From Hermatobates lingyangjiaoensis (Eukaryota; Arthropoda; Insecta; Hemiptera; Hermatobatidae): a stretch of DNA of 64,000 nt. How positions within the stretch are numbered: the stretch's first letter is position 1; every line of letters starts with the position of its first letter. Made by a program: the position numbers and the translations under genes. The stretch covers positions 62,001 through 126,000 of the forward strand of contig JAPFBL010000582.1 in NCBI GenBank assembly GCA_026182355.1, in the 5' to 3' direction. The notes under the pieces were generated by a model. It worked only from the letters and a program-made list of their open reading frames with translations, ran no database searches and had not been told where the DNA came from. Positions 21,610 to 64,000 of this stretch are shown piece after piece.

Positions 21610-22440
21610 GAAGAGCAATCACTTATTATGTGGTATTTACTCATTTCAGGGCAAAAAGCTAATGAAAAAGTTTCCACATATAGAAATTTATAGTATAAAC
21701 AACGCGTTTCGAACACATAGTGTTCTTCTTCAAGCATTAATTAAAAAATACAATGTCTCTGATGACATTGTATTTAGATAATCCCTGAAGAAGAAGACTA
21801 CATCCTCGAACCGCGTTTTTATTCTATACATTCTAACGTAGTGCAATCACTTATTATGTGGTATTTACTCATTGTAGAGTGAAAAGCTAATGATATAGTC
21901 TCCACATATAGAAATTTATAGTATAAACAACGCGTTTCGAACACATAGTGTTCTTCTTCAAGCATTAATTAAAAAATACAATGTCTCTGATGACATTGTA
22001 TTTAGATAATCCCTGAAGAAGAAGAATACATCCTCGAACCGCGTTTTTATTCTATACATTCTAACGTAGTGCAATCACTTATTATGTGGTATTTACTCAT
22101 TCTAGGGTAAAAAGCTAATGAAATGGTCTTCACATATAAAAATTTAATGGTATAAACAACGCGTTTCGAACACTTAGTGTTCTTCCTCAGGCATTATCTA
22201 AAAAATGCAATGACACTAGAGTACAAAAAAAGTACAATTTTATTTTTATTTTGTACTATATTTACTATACACTATAGATAACTCTCTGGTGTCATTGCAT
22301 TTTTTAGTTAATGCCTGAGGAAGAACACTACGTGTTCGAAACCCGTTGTTTATACCATTAAATTTTTATATGTGGAGGCCACTTCATTAGCTTTTTACCC
22401 TACAATCTATAAATTCTATATGTAGAGACTATTTCATTAG
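21610..22440. repeat. Three tandem foldback units of the GAACAC family
   Basis: Units start at CACTTATTATGTGG (21620, 21848, 22076), a period of 228 bp for the first two, which are almost identical. Each has a minus-strand motif in the left arm and a plus-strand one in the right. The third unit is longer, with an extra centre at about 22200-22290. Confidence 0.85.
22157..22190 (-). ncRNA. Hammerhead-like motif (GAACAC family)
   Basis: Minus strand: CUGAGGA, one A, hairpin GAACAC/GUGUUC, GAAA, self-complementary ACGCGU, U. Helix I continues outside as UAAUG/CAUUA. The facing copy at 22314-22347 has ACCCGU, which breaks helix III. Confidence 0.5.
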
Positions 22441-23419
22441 TTTTTTACTCTACAATTATCAAACTGATATGGTTAGTAGTAATTACAATATGCAGTAGAG
22501 CCTCGAGGCCAGTTTAAATCCCAGACCGAGTTCATATTGCGATTTACTCACATTACGAAGGAATTTTTCGTATTGAAATTAATTTGAAAATAAATAGTTT
22601 CATCCCCAAGATGCCTGTTTTTAAGTTTATTTTTTAAACAGAAGATATGCAATTAGACAAAATACACATGGATAATAAAAATGCATTCGAGAAATAATCA
22701 TGTTTTATTAATGGACTATACTTAAAACGGAACTATCCAGGCGTAAGGAAGACGGTCGCTTGTACTATGCTTTACTCGTCACAGGAGATAAAAATTCTTA
22801 TGAATGGCTGCTCGTAAAGCGGATTCCTCATACAATGAGCCACTCGTACTACGAGGTTCTACTTTATTATTTATAAAAATGAAAATAATAAACTGGGGAG
22901 TAGTCATCCCTAAAATAAATTTGATAGTTTATTTTATACCAGTGTGCATGCTTTGTCATTTATATATTGTAGAGTATTACAATTTCAAGTGAATCACAAT
23001 TTATTAGAATTACACTGTGTAATAAAAACGAGTATAATTCATACTAAAGGTCTGTACACTAGAGTTTGAACCTATAGTATGAATAGTTAACTGTACAATA
23101 GTTAACCTATAGTGTGAATAGTGTAGTGTGTAGTATACTAAAAGTCATACTAAAAAGTTTATAAATTGATAGTTATACATATACATTTTAAAAAGAGTGG
23201 TTTTTAACTTATGCTGTTAATTTATTTACAGTTCATAGTTGTAGCAGCCATAAAATTATGCGTAAACAAATCAAACAATATCGGAACAAAATTCGATAAG
23301 CATACCTGCGTCACTGACAGATTAGTGATAAATCTAGACAAATGTTTAATTATATTAAAAATTGTTGTATATATACGGAATAATCAATGATCAAACCACA
23401 AAATGAAATGGGAAAACAA

Positions 23420-23462
23420 GACTAAGATCTTTCAACCGTAACAAGCGGTCTTCGTCAGAGTC
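23420..23462 (-). ncRNA. Family A hammerhead-like motif, left arm
   Basis: Minus strand: helix I GACU, core CUGACGA, one A, helix II GACCG/CGGUU, GAAA, self-complementary AGAUCU, U, then AGUC closing helix I. GGG and CCC outside give a second helix I block after an internal loop. Confidence 0.6.
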
Positions 23463-23474
23463 AGTTGGGTTTTT

Positions 23475-23517
23475 GACTCTGACGAAGACCGCTTGTTACG
23501 GTTGAAAGATCTTAGTC
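23475..23517 (+). ncRNA. Family A hammerhead-like motif, right arm
   Basis: Identical fold to the left-arm copy on the opposite strand, 12 nt away. In a transcript through both, the arms can pair with each other end to end, which would compete with the ribozyme fold. Confidence 0.6.
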
Positions 23518-24526
23518 TTGTTTTCCCATTTCATTTTGTGGTTTGATCATTGATTGTTGTTTCACGTGTTTATGTGAAATCTTTTTATACCGAATAAACA
23601 GTGAGGAAAAAAGAGTTATTTTGCTACAAAGTAGATTCCCTGTTTTTCTTTCTGCACTGACTTTACCTTTGTCATTGATATGTCGTTATAAGTAAATGTA
23701 AGCTTTCAGAAATGATTATTAATATAAATAAAAATAATTTTGAACTTATTTCTAACTTTTGTTAATCCCTAAAAACTGCTTTGTATATATTACATATGAA
23801 ATTTAGAATTATTGTGAAAGTTCAAGGTCATTATGTTTATGGTTTCTAGATTTATTATTTATCAATATTTATATAAATATTGATAAAATTAACGACCGTG
23901 AAGTAGAAATAAATATATAAATGTTGTAATCGTTAAAAAATTGAAAGCACAATATTCAAATTGATATATATATATATATATAAATAAAATAATATTACAT
24001 ATAGTATATGTATTTTCATTATTCATGTATGTATTTCATAAGTGTGTTGAAATTGTAACATTTATTCCGTCAAATCTTCTGATAGAAAGTAATTACATAA
24101 AAAAAAAGAAGAATTGACCGAGTCCTGATAAAGTTTTATTTTTTTGATTAATAAATGTAAGAGTGCGAGCTGTTGGTACAAGAGTACCAGATACGTACAG
24201 TCAGGGCTGGCAGGTGAGATAGTGCCTCACCTTAAAATCTTGGAAGAAAAAACATGTAAAATGAATTATAAATATTTAAATGGTTATATTTATCAAGTGA
24301 ATTGCACTTTAAAGATATTTTTCAGTTTACTATATAAGTTTTAGATTGTTTTTTTATTTAAAATCGCTGGATTTTCATATTCACTGTTCAGATACTTAAC
24401 AGAAATGTGCAGTGAGACTGTCGCCTGATGTGCCTCTCGATATAGATTGCGCAGTGACTGTTAACTGTGCTGGCATGCTCTGTACTGATACCGTACTTCT
24501 GTCTTTCTGTATATTGCTATTAATAT

Positions 24527-24558
24527 GTGTGTTCTCTAATCTCGATTAGAGAACACAC
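24527..24558. repeat. Perfect 32-nt palindrome
   Basis: Arms of 15 nt (GTGTGTTCTCTAATC and its inverse) around TC. The arm sequence equals the start of the repeat family at 63323 and, with one change, 31044, so this looks like a collapsed foldback of that family. Confidence 0.8.
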
Positions 24559-24908
24559 CTATTCTATCAAACGGTCGATATATTATTTTATCTGCTATTA
24601 ATATGTTTTAGCACTTTTGCTACATTAATAAAGTTTCAATGTACCTTACTTTTTTATCAGCAATGGTATGTGTATTAGTACTGTCTTGTGCTAAGCTATC
24701 ATAAAACTGCTGTGAAGAGTCACTAAGTGAGGCATATAGTTCTCCTGCCTCATGGTTGAGGATACCTGTGACTACAGGAATTCTTTTTGTGACTCGGTAA
24801 CAGAATAGAGTCAGTGAGAGCATGCTAGAGCTAGCAAGTAAAGTGCAGCCATCCATTTATTTTTTACCTTCCTCTCTTTCGAAATGGAGGATTATATATC
24901 TAAACTTA

Positions 24909-25232
24909 GGTTAGGTTAGGTTGCAGTGGCAGTCCCACAAGGGAACACACGTAGGCCGAGCATTGGCCCTTTGTGATACCACACAATGAAGATTGATTCT
25001 ACAGTGGGAGTCCTAAATTTTGCCTAACTCATGTGTATTTAGAGTAGGGATCTTTAACGAGTACCTGACATCGTACAGGCTCGGGACCAACGGTTTAACA
25101 TCCTTCTCCGAGGGACGACGCGCTCAGATTTATTCACCTCCCGCGTGAGTAAATCGAGGGCCAGGTGAGGATCAAACCCCGGTCCTATCAGTTCAGAGGA
25201 GAGCACGTAACCACTGAGCTAGCCTGGCCCCC
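24909..25232 (-). mobile_element. tRNA-derived SINE, tail type 1, with target duplication
   Basis: Flanked by TATCTAAACTTA at 24897-24908 and 25233-25244. On the minus strand the head has box A (TAGCTCAGTGG), box B (GGTTTGATCCT) and a seven-pair acceptor stem (GGGCCAG/CTGGCCC), so it still resembles a tRNA cloverleaf. Body about 250 nt, tail of CCTAA repeats. Confidence 0.93.
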
Positions 25233-26209
25233 TATCTAAACTTAAAATAATAAAATGTTTTAAAAGGAAGTTGATATGCGATTTTAAACATAACCCGTTA
25301 ACTAATGCCAGTAAAATGGTAAATGATGTATTCTGTAGGGTTCATATTTTTGTAAATCTGACTGTGATGAAGTCAGTGCCTCACTGCATGTCACTGAAGA
25401 GTGCATACCAAGTGGTATATGAAAGAATAAATAGATACCTATTTCAGATACTTAGGTATGACTTCGGTCACCCTGTAAGCCCATTCTTGATGAACGTTCA
25501 AGCTGGAGTTATCACTAAACACACTACTGAAGTACATGGAAAAGGAAACTCCCACGCCAAGTCCTGAAAGAAAACACCGCAATAAGCCTTCAAAATAATG
25601 AAAAAAAAATATTATTAATATAGAACACTTTGGATCGGTATGAACATAAAAATGACGTTGCATTCTACAACCACTCCCTCAAAAATACCTTTTTGATATT
25701 GGGGTTTTATGAAAACAGACCCTACTGGTAAAGAGCAAACTATGTGAGACGGTTGTAAGATTTCAACCCCCTCATCCATTGAAAATTTGTTAACCTTCAA
25801 AATTCCAGAAAGTCCTCAAAATATTTTTTTTTTCATGGATTTACAATCAAGGATCTAATTTTACACTGCTGTTATTAGTCCCAGACTTACATCTTATTAC
25901 AGTACTCGTATACATATACAGTCATCATCAAAGAATATCAAAGATTGTTCAAAAGAAAACCATATTATTGAAATCATAAAAAAATTGTTAAATTAAATTA
26001 ACTGGTTATGCAAACAAATATAATAATCTATCAACCATTTTAAAAAAAATAGTTTTGAAAAATTTAAAATATATTTATTTTTAATTTTCAAATGTTACAG
26101 TTGAAAAATCCATTTTAAAAGAGTATTATACACATAAAGCATAAAAATAATGATGACCTTAAAAACTGATTTTGGTATGAAAATTCAAATTTTTTGTTAG
26201 ATTTTTACT

Positions 26210-26640
26210 TTACTATATGTATAGTGATCGTGAAAAAATTCGATCTCGAAATTTTGACAGAATCACATGTTTCGTCGTTTCATGAAGTTTTTTCTATGAT
26301 GTCTGAGTTTCTGTGGGTAAACATTTGAAAGTATGTTAGCATTGCTTGTTACCACGCTACAGTCCGGAATAATTGATGGATTAAATTAATATTTTACACA
26401 AAAAAAATTTTTTGTGGCCCCAAAAAAATGAAGCCCCATAGTGTAGATGATCCCTGTTGTTTGGGAGCAACTATGCATGATGGGAAAGTCACTTTTTTTT
26501 TTGCCAAAAACCTGTTTTCGCTACATTTTTTTTTCTCCTAAACTAATAATTCTAGTGTTCTGAAAATTTGGCGTTATATTTGAGGATATAAATGCAATAA
26601 ACGAAAAATATATTCAGATTTTCAAAAAAACAATTGGAAG
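26210..26640 (+). repeat. Dispersed repeat, inverted copy near 43 kb
   Basis: Blocks such as GATCGTGAAAAAATT, GGTAACAAGCAAT (inverse) and GCATGATGGGAAAGT recur in reverse order and strand at 43370-43680. Class unknown; no coding capacity visible. Confidence 0.65.
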
Positions 26641-27054
26641 TATTTTTTTTTTCAATAAAATTAAAAATTTTGACTTATAATTCAATCTGACAGTTTGTCA
26701 AAGCTATACTATACAAGCCATACTGACTTATCAAAATGAAACTATACCTAAAAATAGAACATTCTGAGGAGGATGAGTTGAGATAATTTTTTTCAAAGTT
26801 ACATTCACTATAGGGGCGTTACAGTACATTTTCTGTTTTCAGAAAATATTATTTGTCGCTAAACGGCACATTAAAAACCAATAAAAATTTGCCACAAAAT
26901 TGAACAAAAAATTAGCAATTTATGAAAAAAATTCATGAAATTTCAATTACGGCAAAGAGCAATAAAGCTATAAAACTGAATATTGATCCCGGGCAAATGG
27001 TTTACTTGCTATACTTGTATTTGTTTACATATTTACATTGAATTAGAATTTTTT

Positions 27055-27205
27055 TTGAGTGAATTCTGAGAAATAAGATTGTTGTTTAGAAGTTAAATGG
27101 AAAATATTTAAATAATTTAATAACTTGATATGAGATGTAAAAGAATAAAATTCTTACATGCAAAAAATTAACGGCAACCAAACATAATTTCTGATACTTT
27201 CTATG
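27055..27205 (+). repeat. 150-bp duplicated segment, copy 1
   Basis: Over 90% alike by eye to 28989-29142, same strand: TGAGTGAATTCTGAG, ATTGTTGTTTAGA, CATAATTTCTGAT. Function unknown. Confidence 0.75.
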
Positions 27206-27849
27206 GTACGATGGTATGATAGATGGATATGTCTCACAAAATGCTTAACCAATCTATATGTTGCACACTTGAATAAAACTTAATATCTTGTAAATTTTTT
27301 TTGTTTATGAATCATATTAACTTTTCGTAATACTGAACTGTGAGAATAGGACTTTTTCCTATTATGTTGTTGACAAATATCCAGTTTTTTCAATATTCTA
27401 GTCTAATAGTTCATATCTATTATTTTCAAAAATTTTAATCTTCTAGCTACAAAAGTTTTAAATTATTCTGAAAAGCTGGCTTTGAATTTTATTTGAGTAT
27501 GGAAAACTGGCTAATTATTAATATATTTTTTCTCAATATACATTTAAAGCAACCTTATAACAGAGTACAGTAAGCAGGGAAAAGATAACACTGACTTCGA
27601 GCAAATTGGATGTTTGACAAAGGGAAAGAATAGTAATTTTTTAAAAAATCTAGCATGCTATAAAATTCCCTATAAAATTTTTATAAAATGTAATAATTTT
27701 ATAAAAGACCAAAAATGTAAAACATTATTCAAAATTGATAATTTGCTTCAATTGTCCTACGTCTTAAAGCAAAATTATCTTAAAACATTTTTTCTTACAT
27801 GTTTCTGACATTTTTCAGTCAAAAATTTTCACTTTTAAATGAGAAACTT

Positions 27850-28240
27850 TGTCTTAAATTTTCATTGTAGAAGAAGGTCAGATAAACTATGTAAGTGATC
27901 CAACAGCTACTGGAATAAAAGCCATGTTTTCCTGTAAGAGATTATTTCGCATCACGAAATCTACACTTTCGATTTTCAAAAATGTTATTACTGCTGAGGC
28001 TAAACTAATGATATCATATGCATTAGTGGTGTGATATACAAAAATAAGCTTATATATTGATAAGTGAGTGAATCAATCACTATGTGTACTACCTCCAGGA
28101 ATGAAAGACTAAAAAAAACCTCTCCCATTTTGACATTTATATTATGCCTAAATGGGACTTTATATATTATATATCCAAGAAGTTTCATTTTTAAGTTTAC
28201 ATATAGTAAAGTTGAGTGTAGGCCACTCTAGATTTTTTTC
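27850..28240 (+). repeat. Dispersed repeat, copy 2
   Basis: Collinear with 12620-12980, ending GAGTGTAGGCCACTC. The frame on the minus strand here is not supported as a gene. Confidence 0.65.
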
Positions 28241-28560
28241 TTTTATATTAATGGGATCAAGGTAACATTAGTTCTTAAGGTTTTTGAAAAACTTTGTAAA
28301 AAAAAATTAATAAAAGAAATATGATAACTGTGGGTTTTTCATTAGGCTACTCATTTTGACATCAGGTCTTTTCACTGATTTTCGGTACGTTTCTAGCGAA
28401 GTATAAGAGAACAATATTGTACCATCCACTTTATTTGCATGACCTGTATGTTCACAGATATCAAATCTGTATTTGAGAAACAGAATTTCAGACTGTGGAA
28501 GTTGTAGGGGGGAATAAACTACACTACTCACAGAAGAGTACTTCCAATAGAAGTGTATAA

Positions 28561-28890
28561 AGGGCTAAGGGTAGTCGAGTGGCTTGCATGCTCGCCTATG
28601 GACTGAAAGATTCGGGGTTCAATACCCACTCTGGTACTCAATTTTTTCACGCGGGAGGTGAACAAATCTGATCACGTCCTCTATCGGAGATGACTTTAAG
28701 CTGTCAGTCCCAAGCCTATACAATGTCAGGTACTAATTAAAGATCCCTACACTAAATACACTTGAGTTAGGCAAAATTCAAGTAGAATCATTGCAGATTC
28801 AATCTTCATTGTGTGGTATCACAAAGGGTCAATGTTCAGCCTATAGGTGTTCCCTTTTGGGACTGCCTCTACAATCTAATCCAACCTAAG
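28561..28890 (+). mobile_element. tRNA-derived SINE, tail type 1
   Basis: Box A TAGTCGAGTGG and box B GGGTTCAATACCC near the start; ends CAATCTAATCCAACCTAAG. About 15-20% diverged from the 24.9-kb copy. Confidence 0.85.
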
Positions 28891-28988
28891 GAAAAATTTA
28901 GGACTCCCAATATAGAATGTTCTTTGTGAGGTATCAGAAAAGACCTATGTTAAACCTGTGTATGTTCTCTCGTGAGACTGCTATTTTT

Positions 28989-29142
28989 TTTGAGTGAATT
29001 CTCTGAACTAAGATTGTTGTTTAGAGATTAAATGAACATTATTTAAATAATTTAATAACTTCATATGATATGTAAAAGAATAAAATTCTTACAAGTAAAA
29101 AATTAACAGCCATCAAACATAATTTCTGATGCTTTCTATAGT
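28989..29142 (+). repeat. 150-bp duplicated segment, copy 2
   Basis: Second copy of 27055-27205. Surrounding SINE pieces (28890-28985 and 29155-29210) suggest that it arrived inside, or was interrupted by, SINE sequence. Confidence 0.7.
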
Positions 29143-29807
29143 ATAATATAAGGATAGAAAAGACCAAAGTTAAACCTGTGTACGTTCTCTTTTGGGACTG
29201 TTACTGCAACCTACCTCGTACTTTATAGAAATAGAAAGGAGTATATTCAAAAAGAAAAAAAAAAAGTAAATATCAATAAATTTAAAATAAGTTTTACGGT
29301 GTCAATCCCGTTAATTTATAGCCAGGTGTTATGAAATAACAGGAGTTGATTCTATTTTGAGTAATGATTTACTGAAACCGTTTGTTTGTTAGATAGCAAA
29401 GAGCCTCCAGCGGGCATCAGAGAAGCGTTAATAAGACATTCGCAATGCAAATACGTCTCGTTTTAAACACTTCAAGGTAGCAAGAAGTCTACAAACTCAC
29501 GAACAATACCAATCATAGTTTTTTTTCTTCTTTATTTAATTTATGTTGATTTATTTTTAATAAATTAACGAATACGAAATAATCGTTATTACTATAAATA
29601 TAAATTTACATGTTTTAAGTTTAAACTGATATTTATAAATCAATTACGAGTTTTTTTTTTCTAAATTTAATTAAGCTACCTTATGCGGAGAAGACGATTG
29701 GGTTTCTTTCTCTGTTCAACTTGAATTTGACGATATCTCCACACTCTTTCACACTCATTGACGTCACCTCTGAACCCCACCCCTCCTGATAACACTTCAA
29801 GACAGAA

Positions 29808-62836
<33,029 letters not shown>

Positions 62837-62939
62837 GTATATCAAAAATGTTATTTATTATTTTTTTTTTATGTATGCTGTGTTTTAGGCAATTGAAATT
62901 TACTTATATTGTTTTTTTAGGCATTAATTATTACGTAAG

Positions 62940-63000
62940 TTTATTGAAAATGATCCCAGTTTCAGCATTCACGACCTTTTTATTAGTAGTCAGGATACTA
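62940..63000 (-). pseudogene. PLE reading-frame start relic
   Basis: Minus-strand KKVVNAETGIIFNK matches LKIVNAETAVNFND at 38200-38370 in seven or more of fourteen positions. No further frame can be followed. Confidence 0.45.
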
Positions 63001-63322
63001 CAAATCCGTACAGTTTTAGGACTAACCCCAGTGCTCTTGTGAGCTCGGTCGCCTCCTCCGAAGAGGGAAGTAACCATTCCCCCGGGCCAGGGCTCATTAA
63101 GAATGAGTACCAGTATAGGAGCATTTGCCAATAAATACTCCCACTCAATGGTGAGGGCCGGAGGTCTACCTCCTCCTCGGTGTTAATCAGACCTTTTTAT
63201 TAACAGATTCTAGCATCCTGGCTATTTTCCTTATTGTAGTAGGTAAACTATAAATTAGGTTCACCAATGATTACATAATCAGGTTCGCCAATTATTACAT
63301 AATTATATAGTTCATAATATAG

Positions 63323-63512
63323 GTGTGTTCTCTAATCGGGGTTCGGTCAATTTTCCAGGATAAAAAATCAAACTCTCGTTGCCAACGTTTCGGTTTTATT
63401 TAAAACCTTTTTCATAGGCAGAAGTAAGAATTTTTTAACTAAGAAAATGAAATTTACATTAATTTAAAGGAACAACAATGTTAACCGGACAAAACCTTCG
63501 ACTAGACTGTTC
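63323..63512. repeat. GTGTGTT-family repeat, copy 2
   Basis: Starts GTGTGTTCTCTAATCGGGGT and ends CCGGACAAAACCTTCGACTA, like 31044-31220. A GGTTTT/AAAACC hairpin and GAAACGTTGGC on the minus strand resemble the motif without its 5' core. Confidence 0.78.
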
Positions 63513-63779
63513 ATAATATAATTACATTATTACAATATAGGAATATTATTACATTACTTGTGCGATTTGTTATAGTATGTTATTTACTCATGTTAAGGGA
63601 TTTCAAAAAGTACGTCTTCACATAAAAAAAAGTTTAATATGAAAACTAACAACGCTTAATATGAACACTTAGATTATTTAGTTTTCATAAAACTAAACTT
63701 TTTTATTTTTTCATAAACAAATTTAATTTTTTGTAATGTGGATACGTAATTTTTGAAATCCCCAATATTTATTATATAT

Positions 63780-64000
63780 CAATGATCAAACCACAATAAG
63801 AAAATGGGAAAACAAGACTAAAATCTTTCAACCGTAGCAAGCGGTCTTCGTCAGAGTCAAAAACCCAACTCTGGTTTTTGAATTTCTGGTTTCTGGTCAG
63901 TTGGGTTTTTTGACTCTGACGAAGACCGCTTGTTACGGTTGAAAGATCTTAGTCTTGTTTTCACATTTCTTATTGTGGTTTGATCATTGATTGTTATTTC
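63780..64000. repeat. Family A foldback, cut by window end
   Basis: Both arms present. Minus motif about 63814-63859 (GTAGCAAGCGG, AAAATC: two changes); plus motif about 63913-63956, intact. Centre CTGGTTTTTGAATTTCTGGT. Confidence 0.92.

Larger units (their letters stand above)
23386..23580. repeat. Family A foldback repeat, reference copy
   Basis: Near-perfect inverted arms of about 80 nt (CAATGATCAAACCACAAAAT at the left, inverse at the right) with a short centre. The right end continues into a TTTCACGTG...GTGAAA mini-hairpin that other copies carry on the left. No coding capacity. Confidence 0.92.
21546..29807. other. Intergenic region, repeat-filled
   Basis: Between ACTR5 and the channel gene. 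Recognised: tandem foldbacks (21610-22440), a family A foldback (23386-23580), a short palindrome (24527-24558), SINEs (24909-25232, 28561-28890) and dispersed repeats (26210-26640, 27055-27205, 27850-28240, 28989-29142). 22450-23380 and 29220-29800 are AT-rich with nothing I can identify. No host exon found. Confidence 0.6.
62837..64000 (+). other. Channel intron 6, start
   Basis: No M2 exon is visible, so the intron leaves the window. It contains a PLE start relic (minus-strand TNKKVVNAETGIIFNK at about 62945-62992), an unclassified GC-richer stretch (63025-63185), a GTGTGTT-family repeat (63323-63512), and a family A foldback (63780-64000). Confidence 0.7.

Noticed and set aside
24620..24856. 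78-codon minus-strand frame (MDGCTLLASS...)
   Set aside because: I could not match it to any family. Composition is plausible, but there is no splice or promoter context, so it is not listed as a gene.
25271..25567. 98-codon plus-strand frame
   Set aside because: No recognisable motif, codon pattern or exon boundary. Likely chance in AT-rich DNA.

Overview
This is a eukaryotic, AT-rich window, most likely from an arthropod with a large repeat-rich genome (crustacean or chelicerate-like; the sequence does not settle which). The evidence is two intron-rich animal genes with GT-AG introns, an invertebrate-style anion-selective Cys-loop receptor, tRNA-derived SINEs whose 3' tails are runs of TTAGG (read on + in the minus-strand copies), mariner, hAT, Helitron and Jockey remnants, and many Penelope-like element (PLE) pieces. 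None of the open frames outside the exons listed here looks like a further host gene.

Layout. 1-1192 is non-coding. 1193-21535 (+) is a complete gene for actin-related protein 5 (ACTR5/ARP5, an INO80 chromatin-remodelling subunit): ten exons whose splice phases all agree, giving a 654-residue protein. Intron 4 holds a broken tandem copy of the start of exon 5. 21536-29807 is intergenic and full of repeats. 29808-62836 (+) is the 5' part of a Cys-loop ligand-gated ion channel gene, probably a chloride channel: six exons carry a signal peptide, the ligand-binding domain with the Cys-loop, and M1 ending in the PAR motif. M2-M4 lie beyond the window.

The introns (up to 9.4 kb) are built from nested mobile DNA: PLE fragments, including a 304-codon frame with the end of the reverse transcriptase and a GIY-YIG endonuclease; a Jockey 3' end; two copies of another non-LTR 3' end; an internally deleted mariner; hAT-type MITEs; a Helitron 3' end with helicase relics; two SINE tail types; a 26-unit 37-bp satellite; 125-bp and 26-bp minisatellites; and long CT and TA microsatellites.

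The most striking signal is a compact RNA-like motif that recurs on both strands in at least ten otherwise dissimilar repeat families. It reads as a hammerhead-ribozyme-like fold: a helix I strand, CUGANGA, one extra base, a helix II hairpin, GAAA, a short self-complementary helix III, one unpaired base, then the helix I return strand. The helices differ in sequence between families but keep their pairing. Most copies sit in facing pairs inside long foldback repeats. One lies about 80 nt downstream of the PLE frame, another in the 3' region of a second PLE, and several run into the start of a PLE-like reading frame that stops at a TA microsatellite. One foldback family interrupts a SINE with a 12-bp target duplication, so it moves, or moved, as a unit.
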